Source of the DNA: an uncultured Arenicella sp.
Lineage (GTDB): Bacteria > Pseudomonadota > Gammaproteobacteria > Arenicellales > Arenicellaceae
Assembly: GCA_937974565.1 (NCBI GenBank)
Contig: CALJWL010000037.1
Coordinates: 62,001-126,000, forward strand
Reading direction: 5' to 3'
Length of the DNA: 64,000 nucleotides
Shown here: positions 8,479 to 17,605 of the stretch, piece after piece
Numbering within the stretch: position 1 is the stretch's first letter
Layout: each line of letters opens with the position of its first letter
Program-made: the position numbers and the translations under genes
Notes under the pieces: model-generated
What the model saw: the letters and a program-made list of their open reading frames with translations, nothing else
What the model was told of the DNA's origin: nothing
Database searches by the model: none

Positions 8479-8554
8479 TGGTGGGCCGTGCGCGATTCGA
8501 ACGCGCGACCACCTGATTAAAAGTCAGATGCTCTACCAACTGAGCTAACGGCCC
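8479..8554 (-). tRNA. tRNA-Lys (anticodon TTT)
   Basis: The minus strand folds as a full cloverleaf of 76 bases including an encoded CCA. It has acceptor stem GGGCCGT/ACGGCCC, D-arm TAGCTCAGTTGGTAGAGCA, anticodon loop CTTTTAA (anticodon TTT at the centre) closed by CTGA/TCAG, and T-loop GTTCGAATC. The decayed integrase on its 3' side makes it the probable attachment site of an old island, but I found no direct repeat of the tRNA 3' end in the neighbouring 1.2 kb. Confidence 0.97.
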
Positions 8555-8786
8555 ACTTATTCAAATTTTCGCTCAAATTTCCTTCAGTTCAAGCGAGGCG
8601 TGATTATCTTGCCTAATGTTGGGTTGGTCAACCTTTTTTGGCAATTTCTTTGGTGAATTCTTACGTTTTTTTACTGCAAAACCAACCTTTACGGCCAATC
8701 ATTAACCAGAAACCAAGGCGAAGCCTTTTAGCGACGTTATGCCGTTGGAATTTACTATTTTAACGGGGCATTTCACAATGCAATGA

Positions 8787-9485
8787 TCAGTTAAGCGCAG
8801 GGTCCAATGCCCCTGCGGCTACGAAGCCTGCGGCTCTGATTCTACACGAATCGCATTCATTGCAGATCATGCCGTCTGTTCTTGGGTTGTAACATGAAAT
8901 GGTTTGTGAATAATCAACACCCAACTCAAGACCTTGTTGAATGATTTCAGACTTTGTGAGTTCAATAATCGGCGCTTCTATCTTGATTGCTCGGCCCTCC
9001 ACTCCAGATTTAGTAGCCAAATTAGCCATGGTTTGAAACGACTCAATGTACTCGGGCCTGCAATCTGGATAACCCGAATAATCTACGGCATTCGCACCGA
9101 TGAAAATTGCCTCTGCGTTTAACACTTCGGCCCACCCCAAAGCTACGGAGAGAAAAACGGTATTTCTTGCGGGTACGTAGGTAATTGGAATTTCATCGCT
9201 CTCTTGTGTTGGTACTTGAATATCTTGGTCGGTTAGCGCTGAACCACCAAAGTTACCAATGTCAATTCGGACCACACGATGCTCTTTGGCACCATTGGCT
9301 TTGGCTACTTTTTGCGCTCTATCTAGCTCAATACGGTGCCGCTGGCCGTAGTCCATGCTCAGCGCGTAGCAGTCGTAACCTTTGGTTGTTGCCATCGCCA
9401 ACACGGTGGCTGAATCAAGGCCACCAGAGACAAGCACAACGGCTCTTTTTTTTATTACGTCAACGCTGTTCACGGCTTTACTCAT
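8787..9485 (-). CDS. queC: 7-cyano-7-deazaguanine synthase
   Basis: QueC converts 7-carboxy-7-deazaguanine to preQ0 with ATP and ammonia, on the way to queuosine in tRNA. The 232-residue product has the PP-loop ATP motif VSGGLDSA at residues 19-26, [11 protein letters not shown] near residue 104, and the C-terminal zinc cluster [18 protein letters not shown] with four cysteines. Length matches the E. coli enzyme. It follows queE with one base between the genes, so the two successive pathway steps are co-transcribed downstream of the tol-pal-cpoB block. Confidence 0.97.
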   Translation of the reverse strand: MSKAVNSVDVIKKRAVVLVSGGLDSATVLAMATTKGYDCYALSMDYGQRHRIELDRAQKVAKANGAKEHRVVRIDIGNFGGSALTDQDIQVPTQESDEIPITYVPARNTVFLSVALGWAEVLNAEAIFIGANAVDYSGYPDCRPEYIESFQTMANLATKSGVEGRAIKIEAPIIELTKSEIIQQGLELGVDYSQTISCYNPRTDGMICNECDSCRIRAAGFVAAGALDPALN

Positions 9486-9486
9486 A

Positions 9487-10125
9487 TCAACGACCTGCTT
9501 CGTTTGCCCACAATAACTTATGCAACTGAATTTGCATTCTCACCGACAGTTGATCTTTCACTATCCAGTCAGCCAACTCTGTTGGGCTCTGCTGATCAGC
9601 AGAAGGCGAGAAGAACACATCGCACTTGTCACTTAAGCTTCGGTCAGCAACAAACTGTTTAGACCATTCGTAGTCTTCTTTATTGCATATAACAAACTTA
9701 AAGCAATCACTTGGTTTGATGAAGTCTAAATTTTCGTAGCGGTTATTGGGTTCTTCATTAGAGGCGGGTGTTTTAATGTCTAACACCACGTAGACACGCT
9801 GATCCACCTCGTTAATAGACATAGCGCCGCCGGTTTCTAACGAAACTCTATAGCCTGCATCACACAATGCCGTCATTAATGTGTGGCATTCTGGCTGTGC
9901 TAAAGGTTCACCGCCGGTGACAGTGACATGTTTAACACGGTACTGCTTGACCTCATTTAATATTTCAGTGATTTCAACTTTTTTGCCGCCATGAAACGCA
10001 TAGGCGGTATCGCAGTATGAGCATCGCATTGGACAACCGGTCAGACGAACAAATACCGTCGGATAGCCAACCGTATTCGATTCACCTTGCAGCGAATAAA
10101 ATATTTCAGTGATTCGTAATGACAT
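9487..10125 (-). CDS. queE: 7-carboxy-7-deazaguanine synthase (radical SAM)
   Basis: QueE rearranges 6-carboxytetrahydropterin to 7-carboxy-7-deazaguanine in preQ0/queuosine synthesis. The N-terminus carries the radical-SAM iron-sulfur motif [10 protein letters not shown], cysteines 31, 35 and 38. [15 protein letters not shown] before it and [13 protein letters not shown] near residue 67 are family hallmarks, the latter contacting SAM. At 212 residues it is a standard short QueE. It lies directly upstream of queC and about 160 bases downstream of cpoB. Confidence 0.96.
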   Translation of the reverse strand: MSLRITEIFYSLQGESNTVGYPTVFVRLTGCPMRCSYCDTAYAFHGGKKVEITEILNEVKQYRVKHVTVTGGEPLAQPECHTLMTALCDAGYRVSLETGGAMSINEVDQRVYVVLDIKTPASNEEPNNRYENLDFIKPSDCFKFVICNKEDYEWSKQFVADRSLSDKCDVFFSPSADQQSPTELADWIVKDQLSVRMQIQLHKLLWANEAGR

Positions 10126-10242
10126 TAAGGCACCTTAGTATATGCATCTCTATGAGAACGTATCTGTTTTACAAACAATTTAAAACTAGACTGACCTTGA
10201 AATAGCTTCGAGGCCTCAAGAGTGTGCCGCAGGGTATTGAGA

Positions 10243-10272
10243 GCGATCAGCAATGTCAATATTACTGATCGC
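10243..10272 (-). terminator. Hairpin at the end of the tol-pal-cpoB operon
   Basis: GCGATCAG (10243-10250) and CTGATCGC (10265-10272) form a perfect 8-bp stem, ten bases after the cpoB stop. There is no T-run on the minus strand, so this may be a Rho-type end, a 3' stabiliser, or a pause between cpoB and queE. Confidence 0.4.
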
Positions 10273-10282
10273 GATGAGGCAA

Positions 10283-11506
10283 CTAATTTGTGGTTTGGAG
10301 GTTTTCCAAACGATTTTTTGCGGCAATGGCGGCATTAGATGAAGGGTGGCGTGCAACGATTTCCTGCAATAATATTCGAGCTTCAATTAAGTTTCCTAGA
10401 TCCTGTTCTATATAGGCGGACTTAAGCATGGCATCAGGTAATCTGGCACTTTGCGGATAGTTGTCAATAATGGCTCGCAGGTGCGGGCGAGCTTCATTAG
10501 GCTTACGATTAATGAACATCGCTTCGGCAATCCAATAGTGCGCGTCATCCGCTAAGTCACCTTGTGGGTAGTCAACGATTTGTTGTTTGAACACATTAAC
10601 CGCTTCATCGTACTGTGATTGCTTAAGAAATGAAAACCCTCGATCGTAATATTGATCTTCAGTGAATTTCGCTACTGACTGAGTAGTACGAGCTTGCGAT
10701 TGGTCACCGGGGGCAGTAAGCGGGGCACGAGCATCAATCGCTGTGTTTTCATTAATCACAGGGTCAGTAATCGGTAAGCCATTGGGCACCGCTATCACTG
10801 GGCGACCAGTTTGTTGTGGCACGGATGTAGGATTGGAACTATTGGTAGGAAACTGGTTTTGGCCAATATAAGGCCTCTGACCCTGAGGTAACGGCTGAAT
10901 GTCACCATTATTATTATCATTAACACCGACGTTTATTTGATCTGAACTTGGTATTGAAGCATTTGCTGGGACTTGATAACCGTCAATGCTTCGCTCAATA
11001 ATTTCCGGCCCATTGAGCCGAGGGTTTACCGCATTAGAAGAACCATCAATATCGCGTTCAAGCACCTGAACACCGTTATCAAGAACCGTTTGATTCTCCG
11101 TGTATTGCGGAACAGCTTGAGTATTTGGCGAAGAGACATTGCTGTTAGGGTCTAACGGGCTATCAGAGCTTATGCCTTCAAAACCGAATGTATTTGCAGA
11201 AGTCTGTGTATTTCTATCGCCTTGATAATTTTGCGAATACGCACCACCACCGACTCCACCTTGAGCATCAACTCCTCTCGATAGCTGTTGATTGGGGCGA
11301 TGAGCCTCTTTTTGCTTTAGCCGCTTCAACTCAAATTGTTGCCGCTCAACCATGTCTCTCAAATCCGCAATTTCGGAACGCAGAGCTTGCAATTCCAGCA
11401 AAATCGCGGCGGAATCCGTCGTGGATTGAGCACGGGCAGAATTAAAAAACGGGGCAACACTCAGTGCAACCCCGATGGCGAATACAGAAATTTTAACTGT
11501 CTTCAT
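10283..11506 (-). CDS. cpoB: Cell division coordinator CpoB (YbgF)
   Basis: A periplasmic TPR protein that in E. coli links Tol-Pal constriction energy to PBP1B during septum formation. ATG at 11506 is chosen because it starts a proper signal peptide (basic MKTVK, hydrophobic core, cleavage near SARAQ); the frame is open upstream only to a TTG. The 407-residue precursor has an N-terminal trimerising coiled coil (ALRSEIADLRDMVERQQFEL). An unusually long Asn/Gln/Pro-rich linker follows, from about residue 55 to 255. Three TPR units then occupy the last 130 residues, beginning at YDRGFSFLKQSQYDEAVNVF. It is the last gene of the tol-pal run. The linker is longer than the E. coli one. Confidence 0.94.
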   Translation of the reverse strand: MKTVKISVFAIGVALSVAPFFNSARAQSTTDSAAILLELQALRSEIADLRDMVERQQFELKRLKQKEAHRPNQQLSRGVDAQGGVGGGAYSQNYQGDRNTQTSANTFGFEGISSDSPLDPNSNVSSPNTQAVPQYTENQTVLDNGVQVLERDIDGSSNAVNPRLNGPEIIERSIDGYQVPANASIPSSDQINVGVNDNNNGDIQPLPQGQRPYIGQNQFPTNSSNPTSVPQQTGRPVIAVPNGLPITDPVINENTAIDARAPLTAPGDQSQARTTQSVAKFTEDQYYDRGFSFLKQSQYDEAVNVFKQQIVDYPQGDLADDAHYWIAEAMFINRKPNEARPHLRAIIDNYPQSARLPDAMLKSAYIEQDLGNLIEARILLQEIVARHPSSNAAIAAKNRLENLQTTN

Positions 11507-11617
11507 AATTTTTGATCTAGTTGGCAACCTTTGATTCTGTGATGACAATCATGTACGAAGCTTACATGAACTTGCCTATGGCACTGGGATACAAAGCAGT
11601 TGCTCAGTCACCAAGGT

Positions 11618-11666
11618 GCTAATTGGCTGATCAGCATAAATACACTGGTCAGCCAAATCGATTAGC
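11618..11666 (-). repeat. Long imperfect hairpin between pal and cpoB
   Basis: TTGGCTGACCAG and CTGATCAGCCAA (minus strand) pair with one mismatch, and flanking GCTAAT/ATTAGC can extend the stem. It lies right after the pal stop. A T-run lies on the plus-strand side, not the minus-strand side, so it is more likely an mRNA-processing or partial attenuation element setting pal:cpoB ratios than a full terminator. Confidence 0.45.
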
Positions 11667-11676
11667 TTTTGAATTA

Positions 11677-12198
11677 TTAGTACTTGATTTCAACGCGGCG
11701 ATTCTTCTGCCAAGCACTTTCAGTGTGCGCCGTATCAATAGGGCGTTCTTCACCGTAAGAAATAGTTTGATTGTTGCTCGCTGCACTATTTGCGTTCAAG
11801 TAATCTGAAACCACATTAGCACGACGCTCGCCTAGGGCAAGGTTGTAATCACGAGTTCCTCGTTCATCAGCGTGACCTTCTAAACTTACTCGTGTACCAG
11901 CGTTTTGTTTCAAGTAATAAGCATGAGCACCTAAAATCACTTGAGAACGACGATCAATGGCCGTGCTGTTATATTCAAAATAAACCACTTTCTCATCACG
12001 TGGATCACCATAAATACCTAAAGCACGTAATTCATCCGCTGTAAGGGATGTTCCAGAGTAAGGATAAACTGGACCTGAAGAGGGCTGTGTGGATGGTGCT
12101 TTCGTGGCAGGCTCTGGCGTGCTTTCGTCCGGTTTAGAACAAGCAGCAAGCGTAAGGCTCACAAGGATGGTTAGTATGAGGCCTAATTTACGATTCAT
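11677..12198 (-). CDS. pal: Peptidoglycan-associated lipoprotein Pal
   Basis: Outer-membrane lipoprotein that binds peptidoglycan and is released or concentrated by TolB during constriction. The 173-residue precursor has a lipobox LTLAAC with the modified Cys at position 20. A Pro/Ser/Thr-rich tether follows, then an OmpA-like domain with VVYFEYNSTAID and the meso-DAP-binding stretch LEGHADERGTRDYNLALGER. It ends in WQKNRRVEIKY, standard for Pal. It follows tolB in the usual tolQRAB-pal-cpoB order. Confidence 0.97.
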   Translation of the reverse strand: MNRKLGLILTILVSLTLAACSKPDESTPEPATKAPSTQPSSGPVYPYSGTSLTADELRALGIYGDPRDEKVVYFEYNSTAIDRRSQVILGAHAYYLKQNAGTRVSLEGHADERGTRDYNLALGERRANVVSDYLNANSAASNNQTISYGEERPIDTAHTESAWQKNRRVEIKY

Positions 12199-12240
12199 AA
12201 TGTCACTCCAAGAATGATTAGTGTTGTTGTGCCGTGTCTT

Positions 12241-13563
12241 TTATCTTCTCAAGTATGACCACGCCGGCTCACGCACGTCACCTTGAATGAATTCTACTTT
12301 GGTTCGAACTCGACCGTCCGCTGACGCAACAATCATCGTCGGCTCAAAGCCTTGCTCAGTCATATACAATACCATGTCTCCATTGGGAGAAAAACTAGGA
12401 GATTCATCAAATTTAGCCCTAGTCAACCACATAAATTCGCTGGTTTCGGCATTCATCAATACAATACTGCCACCATCATGCACCATCGCGATATTTGTGC
12501 CCGTTTCATCATAGCTGGCATTGGCGTTTTCATCGCCTTCAAACGTAATGCGCGACATCGACTGATCTAGCAAACTGTAACGATAAATTTGCGGCTTTCG
12601 CGAACGGTTTGAAGTGAATAATAAGCTCTCGCCTCTGGGCCCCCAACTCGGCTCAGTATCAATACCCCAATGAGTGGTGATACGCTGATGCTCACGTGTA
12701 ACTGTGTCGTAGATAAACACATCGGGGCTGCCATGTTTGGAACTTGAGTAAGCTAACTTAGAGCCGTCAGGTGACCACGAAGGAGCCGAATTTACGCCCT
12801 TAAAGTTAGCAATATTTTCAGCACGGCCGGTAGCCAAATCCAACGATTTCACAATCGGCCCTTTAGAACTTAAATTGACAAAGGCAAGTTTTTTACCATC
12901 GGGTGACCAATCGGGCGACAGGATAGAGTTCCAAGAAGCGTATACTTCGCGGGCGTCATAGCCATCCCAATCGGCGACCATTAATTTGTAGCGGTAGCGT
13001 TGGTTTTCCACACGCACGCGCTCAACAAAAGCAATGCGTGATTGAAATGCGCCAGTTCCGCCCGTGAATGCTTTATACACTTCGTCTGAAATTAGGTGAG
13101 CGGCAGCTCTCAGATCTTTTTGTCGCAAATTAGGAATACGCCTGGTTTGCCCAACCTGTTGATCTCTGGCCACATCGAACATTCTAAACTGCACTTCATA
13201 TCGATCTTCGGCCAAAGTCCAAATTTCACCAAAAACCAAAACGCGGGCATCAATTAATCGCCAATCTTTAGCGCGCACCTCTTCCACACGTGAAGGAAAG
13301 GTTAAAAATTTTTCGCTAGGTATGGGCTCAAACTTGCCTGTTGCATAAAGATTGTTAGAGACAATGGTGTGAATCTGATGTTCCAACACCGTCTCATCCA
13401 ATACTTTGAATGGAACGATCGCGATCGGAGTTCCTCGCTCAACGGCCCCACCCACATTGATCTCGACTTGAGCCCAAGACGCTGATGACAAGCATAAGAA
13501 CAAACTGATGCCTAAATAAAAAGCTGAGCGCGCCGTACTGAAAAAAGTTTTTTGAAAGTTCAT
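12241..13563 (-). CDS. tolB: Tol-Pal system beta-propeller protein TolB
   Basis: Periplasmic partner of Pal and TolA. The 440-residue precursor has a signal peptide (hydrophobic stretch about residues 10-30, cleavage near SWAQ), an N-terminal alpha/beta domain (GTPIAIVPFKV onward), and a six-bladed propeller whose blades repeat 'SPDWSPDGKKLAF', 'PSWSPDGSKLAY', 'PSWGPRGESLLF' and 'PSFSPNGDMVLY'. Length and order are typical. Lies between tolA and pal. Confidence 0.97.
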   Translation of the reverse strand: MNFQKTFFSTARSAFYLGISLFLCLSSASWAQVEINVGGAVERGTPIAIVPFKVLDETVLEHQIHTIVSNNLYATGKFEPIPSEKFLTFPSRVEEVRAKDWRLIDARVLVFGEIWTLAEDRYEVQFRMFDVARDQQVGQTRRIPNLRQKDLRAAAHLISDEVYKAFTGGTGAFQSRIAFVERVRVENQRYRYKLMVADWDGYDAREVYASWNSILSPDWSPDGKKLAFVNLSSKGPIVKSLDLATGRAENIANFKGVNSAPSWSPDGSKLAYSSSKHGSPDVFIYDTVTREHQRITTHWGIDTEPSWGPRGESLLFTSNRSRKPQIYRYSLLDQSMSRITFEGDENANASYDETGTNIAMVHDGGSIVLMNAETSEFMWLTRAKFDESPSFSPNGDMVLYMTEQGFEPTMIVASADGRVRTKVEFIQGDVREPAWSYLRR

Positions 13564-13615
13564 TATGAGATGCTTTTATGTAAGTTGCTTTTACTTTGGT
13601 TTGTTTCCGGCCAAT

Positions 13616-14542
13616 TTACTTGGCAATATTAATTGTCACATTTTGCATCTGTTCGTGTGCAATTTGATCTTCATCCGGCGTTGGTAAAGGCAACGGGCTG
13701 GCCTGCAGTACGGCCGTTTCAGCACTTTTATCAAATGTATCACTACCGCTGGATTCTACGATACGAATGTTAATGACATCACCACGTGGAGACAGTTTAA
13801 TATTCACCTTCGCTTTGCGCCATGCTTCAATGCCTGGCGGCACGTTCCATTTACTCTTAATTGCCTTTTCCATTAAAGCCGAATACTTTGCTTTAATAGT
13901 GGTGGTGCGTTCAGCCGCCGCTTTGCTAATTGCCGCCGCTCGACGCATCGCTTCTTCTTGCTCTAAGCGACGCGTTAATTCTTCTTGCTCACGCTGCCGT
14001 TGGGCCGCTTCGAACGCTTCTTTTTCCTTTTTAATGCGTGCCAATTCGGCTTCACGTTTCTTTTTTTCTTCGGCTAACTGTTTTAACTCTTTGCGTTTTT
14101 TCTCGGCATCTCGTTTAGCTTCTTCTTTTCGCTTTTTTTCTTTTAGCTCTTCTTCTTTCTTTTTCTTTTGCAGAGCGATAGCGCGCATTTTCTCAGCTTG
14201 TTCGGCGTCTTCTTTCTGTTTTTCCAACTCTGCAAGGCGTTTCTTTTCTCGCTCAGCTTGCTGCTTTAACTCATGCAGTCGTTTTTCTTCGTCTAATCGC
14301 TTTTTCTTCTTTTGTTGATCTTTCTTTTTTATTTCATCGCGGGTTTTCTGCAATTGATCTTCGTCTACGGCCCGTGCTTTGACAATGTCTATTTTTTCAG
14401 CGTCAAGTGCTTGAACTTGCTCAGTTTTATCAGCACCAAAGTTGAATATCATCACGCCAATAATGGCCGCGTGAATCAACCCAGCACCAATATAGGCGAT
14501 GATTTTATTGGTGGCCGCTGATTTTTTTCTTCTTTCGCTCAT
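13616..14542 (-). CDS. tolA: TolA, energy-transducing membrane protein of Tol-Pal
   Basis: TolA links the TolQR motor in the inner membrane to TolB-Pal at the outer membrane. The 308-residue protein has a short basic N-terminus and one transmembrane helix (about residues 14-33). Next is a very long Lys/Glu/Ala-rich helix, spanning about residues 45-210, with runs of KKK, EEK and AER. The C-terminal TolA domain starts around YSALMEKAIKSKWNVP and includes VNIKLSPRGDVINIRIVESS. It is somewhat shorter than E. coli TolA (421 residues), through a shorter helical spacer. Confidence 0.96.
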   Translation of the reverse strand: MSERRKKSAATNKIIAYIGAGLIHAAIIGVMIFNFGADKTEQVQALDAEKIDIVKARAVDEDQLQKTRDEIKKKDQQKKKKRLDEEKRLHELKQQAEREKKRLAELEKQKEDAEQAEKMRAIALQKKKKEEELKEKKRKEEAKRDAEKKRKELKQLAEEKKKREAELARIKKEKEAFEAAQRQREQEELTRRLEQEEAMRRAAAISKAAAERTTTIKAKYSALMEKAIKSKWNVPPGIEAWRKAKVNIKLSPRGDVINIRIVESSGSDTFDKSAETAVLQASPLPLPTPDEDQIAHEQMQNVTINIAK

Positions 14543-14572
14543 TTAATGCTTTCGTTTTTATTATTGCTTGCC

Positions 14573-14995
14573 TTATTCACTGGGCTTTTGCTCGGTCACC
14601 AAGCTGACGGTCTCAATACCGGCACTTTTTAATAAACTCATGGCGAGCATAACGTATTCATAGCGAACGTCTTTATCACCACGAATCAAGAAATTAGTGG
14701 TGGGTTTTTCCAAGTGCAACGCTTTTGAATAACGGACAATGCCAGCAGCGTCATACTCTCGATCATCAACATAGAACTTGCCTTGCGCATCCACCGTTAA
14801 CACAAACGGCTCCGGCGTTTCAGGGTCGGCTTGAATCGGCGCAGACTCAGTGGTCTGAGGCAAATTGACTTTAACGCCCTCGGTTAACAATGGCGCTGTG
14901 ACCATAAAAATAATGAGTAACACCAACATCACATCAATGTAAGGCACCACATTGATCTCAGCAATGGCTTTACGTTTTCGATTGCGATAGCTCAT
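14573..14995 (-). CDS. tolR: TolR, proton-channel subunit of Tol-Pal
   Basis: With TolQ it forms the proton-driven motor of the Tol-Pal system. ATG at 14995 gives a 140-residue protein with the usual start MSYRNRKRKAIAEINVVPYI; the frame runs further upstream but only into tolQ sequence. One transmembrane helix (about residues 19-40) carries the conserved Asp21 in PYIDVMLVLLIIF, the residue expected to carry protons. The periplasmic domain follows (VNLPQTTESAP; FLIRGDKDVRYEYVM). Thirteen bases separate it from tolQ. Confidence 0.96.
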   Translation of the reverse strand: MSYRNRKRKAIAEINVVPYIDVMLVLLIIFMVTAPLLTEGVKVNLPQTTESAPIQADPETPEPFVLTVDAQGKFYVDDREYDAAGIVRYSKALHLEKPTTNFLIRGDKDVRYEYVMLAMSLLKSAGIETVSLVTEQKPSE

Positions 14996-15008
14996 CGTTG
15001 ATATACGC

Positions 15009-15911
15009 TTAACGCGCTTCACCAATGGCAAGTTGACGATTGATAATGCTAATAAACTCTTCCATAAATATCTCGTATTGAGCAATCAGCTTTTCGACCT
15101 GTGTGTTGTAACGGTTATAAGCAATAACCGCCGGAATTGCCGCAAATAACCCCATGGCAGTGGCTACCAAGGCTTCAGCAATGCCCGGCGCGACACTGGC
15201 AACTGTGGCTTGTTGAGTTGACAAACCAAGGGCGCGAAACGAATTCATAATGCCCCAGACGGTGCCAAACAGCCCAACGTATGGGCTGGTAGAGCCGATG
15301 GTGGCCAACGTAGGAATTTGCGATTCTAAATGATCAATCTCTCGACTTAACTCCACTCTCATGGCCCGTTGGACGGCGTCAAGCAAATCGTTATTGTTGG
15401 CATAGCCGCGTTCACTCAGCCGTTGGTACTCTCGGTAACCAGACACAAATATCTCAGACATACCAGAGGATTGCTTAGTTTCAGCACCCCATTGGTTATA
15501 GAGTTGTTGCATGCTGCCGCCTGCCCAAAACTGGTCCTCAAACTTTTTGGTGAGCTTACGCTCTTTGCTCAGCAAGCGAGATTTGGTGAAAATAATCGAC
15601 CATGACATCAAGGATGCAAGCAATAACATCAACATCACCAACTGAACGGTGACAGACGCATCCAACACCAGAGAAACTATTGACATGCTGTCGCTGTGAG
15701 CGGCATTAGGCTCGTTTCTGGACGGTATAGCGAGGGCTGCTTGCTCTGTTAAACCGTCATTGGTAACAACATCTTCGGCTGCGATTTGTGCGAACGTAAA
15801 CGCCTGTGCCGCCACCGTCGCGTGCATGGAGCCAGCCAGAGAACCACTGGGGAAAATCACGCCAGTCAGCACCACGCTGAGCAAGACTACACTGAAAAAA
15901 TATTTAATCAT
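15009..15911 (-). CDS. tolQ: TolQ, with signal-peptide-like N-terminal extension
   Basis: TolQ is the channel scaffold of the Tol-Pal motor. Residues 76-300 align with normal TolQ: MSIVSLVLDASVTVQLVMLM as first helix, then the long cytoplasmic part, then IGSTSPYVGLFGTVWGIMNS and the last helix with VATAMGLFAAIPAVIAYNRY. The frame continues 75 codons upstream to an ATG at 15911 whose translation begins with a convincing signal peptide (MIKYFFSVVLLSVVLTGVIF). If used, the mature protein would have a periplasmic tail of about 45 residues, as seen in some ExbB proteins. The conventional start is ATG at 15686. Neither has a strong ribosome binding site, so the start is unresolved. Confidence 0.93.
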   Translation of the reverse strand: MIKYFFSVVLLSVVLTGVIFPSGSLAGSMHATVAAQAFTFAQIAAEDVVTNDGLTEQAALAIPSRNEPNAAHSDSMSIVSLVLDASVTVQLVMLMLLLASLMSWSIIFTKSRLLSKERKLTKKFEDQFWAGGSMQQLYNQWGAETKQSSGMSEIFVSGYREYQRLSERGYANNNDLLDAVQRAMRVELSREIDHLESQIPTLATIGSTSPYVGLFGTVWGIMNSFRALGLSTQQATVASVAPGIAEALVATAMGLFAAIPAVIAYNRYNTQVEKLIAQYEIFMEEFISIINRQLAIGEAR

Positions 15912-16017
15912 CTATTTGATTTACCCATTTATTGCTCTACTTGAGCCTATATTTTTTAGCCTATTACAAAAAGTGGCTGGCCAAATAAAATAAAGCAACA
16001 AGATATTGAAACACTTG

Positions 16018-16458
16018 CTATTCAACCATCGCTATTCTAAGCCACTCTGGCATAGCCACTAGTTTAAACGATGTTGCGTCCAAAACGGCGAGCTTTATCT
16101 GCGCAGAGCATAATTCTCGCTGTTTATTATAAACGGCCTGCTTTAGCACCAGCTTTACCTTACCTACTTGCAATACCTCGGCCGTAACGGTGAGTTCATC
16201 AAACAACGTTGCTGGCTCATGAAACACCAACGAAGCCTCCCGAACCACAAAGACAATATTGTGCTTTTTTTCAAGTTCTGCCACGTTAAAGCCAAGATGC
16301 AACAACCAATCGCAGCGGCACCGTTCCATAAAATTAAGGTAATTAGAATGGTAAACAATACCGCCAGCGTCTGTGTCTTCGTAGTAGACCCGCACATGTT
16401 TTTGAAACACACTCTGCTTAGTTTTTTGGCTTTTCGGCACAGACTTTGTGTTCGTCAT
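16018..16458 (-). CDS. ybgC: Tol-Pal-associated acyl-CoA thioesterase YbgC
   Basis: A 146-residue HotDog-fold thioesterase, hydrolysing acyl-CoA or acyl-ACP in the cytoplasm, found at the head of tol-pal operons. The motif [18 protein letters not shown] near residue 25 contains the catalytic Asp, and [10 protein letters not shown] follows. Its ATG overlaps the ruvB stop by four bases (ATGA), so translation is coupled to ruvB, and it precedes tolQ by about 100 bases. Confidence 0.95.
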   Translation of the reverse strand: MTNTKSVPKSQKTKQSVFQKHVRVYYEDTDAGGIVYHSNYLNFMERCRCDWLLHLGFNVAELEKKHNIVFVVREASLVFHEPATLFDELTVTAEVLQVGKVKLVLKQAVYNKQRELCSAQIKLAVLDATSFKLVAMPEWLRIAMVE

Positions 16459-17522
16459 TCATCGAATAATTTCTTTTGGCCGCTGTGTGGGTGGCCCTTA
16501 ATATTGTTTGACTCACTAGCCGCCGGGGCTTTAAGGCCAAAATAGGCCCACGTGTGTTTAGTCACTACCCGACCACGCGGGGTTCGCATCATGAACCCTT
16601 GCTGAATCAGATAAGGTTCGATCACGTCTTCAATCGTACCCCGCTCTTCCCCAATGGCCGCTGCTAAGCTGTCAATACCCACAGGCCCGCCATCAAATTT
16701 TTCCATAATGGCTTTTAGTAGTTGACGATCCATCCAATCCAAACCGTGCGGATCAACTTCCATCATATCTAAAGCGTTACCGGCCATTTCCTCGGTGAGA
16801 CGCCCTGTGCCTTTTACCTCAGCGTAATCTCGCACACGGCGCAGTAAGCGATTCGCAATTCTAGGAGTGCCACGCGCACGGTTGGCAATGGTCTGCACAC
16901 CGGCGTCTTCCGTCGGCACACCTAAAATATCCGATGAGCGCTGCACAATACGAGACAAATCGGTCGTGTTGTAGTATTCAAGCCGTTGTACTATGCCAAA
17001 GCGGTCTCGTAGCGGTGACGTAAGAAGGCCGGCACGAGTGGTCGCACCGATCAAGGTAAATGGCGGCAGAGCCAGTTTGACAGTACGAGCCGCAGGGCCT
17101 TCGCCAATCACAATGTCTAACTCAAAGTCTTCCATGGCCGGATACAGTATTTCTTCCACCACTGGACTTAAACGGTGGATTTCATCAATGAAAAGCACGT
17201 CGTGTGGTTCTAAATTTGTCAACACGGCCGCTAGATCACCAGCGCGCTCTAATACCGGGCCAGATGTTTGACGCATTTTGGTATTCATCTCACGCGCAAT
17301 AATATTCGAGAGTGTGGTTTTACCCAAACCTGGAGGGCCAAACAACAACACATGATCCAGTGCTTCACTGCGTGAACGAGCCGCTTGAATAAAAATGGAG
17401 AGCTGCTCTTTTAACTTCGGCTGCCCCACAAAATCTTGCAGATACTCAGGCCTAAGCGCGCGATCAACCACGTCATCATCATTGCCTTGAATTGAAGGAT
17501 TAATAGGGTTGTCTTCGATCAT
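16455..17522 (-). CDS. ruvB: Holliday junction branch migration ATPase RuvB
   Basis: Hexameric AAA+ motor that drives branch migration together with RuvA. The 355-residue product has Walker [10 protein letters not shown] near residue 64, Walker [11 protein letters not shown] near residue 113, sensor IGATTRAG near residue 160, and a C-terminal winged helix with [19 protein letters not shown]. The C-terminal 20 residues after that are a short Ser/Lys-rich tail. It follows ruvA by about 80 bases and overlaps ybgC. Confidence 0.98.
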   Translation of the reverse strand: MIEDNPINPSIQGNDDDVVDRALRPEYLQDFVGQPKLKEQLSIFIQAARSRSEALDHVLLFGPPGLGKTTLSNIIAREMNTKMRQTSGPVLERAGDLAAVLTNLEPHDVLFIDEIHRLSPVVEEILYPAMEDFELDIVIGEGPAARTVKLALPPFTLIGATTRAGLLTSPLRDRFGIVQRLEYYNTTDLSRIVQRSSDILGVPTEDAGVQTIANRARGTPRIANRLLRRVRDYAEVKGTGRLTEEMAGNALDMMEVDPHGLDWMDRQLLKAIMEKFDGGPVGIDSLAAAIGEERGTIEDVIEPYLIQQGFMMRTPRGRVVTKHTWAYFGLKAPAASESNNIKGHPHSGQKKLFDE

Positions 17523-17605
17523 TGCGTTCTTGAGCTGATGTTAGTGTCTTTAATGCGGGCTAAATAAGTCAAAAAAATAACGAACGGAGCATAACAGCTA
17601 GGCCG

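Noticed and set aside
9185-9529. 114-codon plus-strand frame over queC/queE
   Set aside because: Shadow of two strongly supported minus-strand enzymes.
13767-14318. Plus-strand Ser/Phe-rich frame opposite tolA
   Set aside because: Complement of the Lys/Glu-rich TolA helix; no ribosome binding site and no protein-like pattern.
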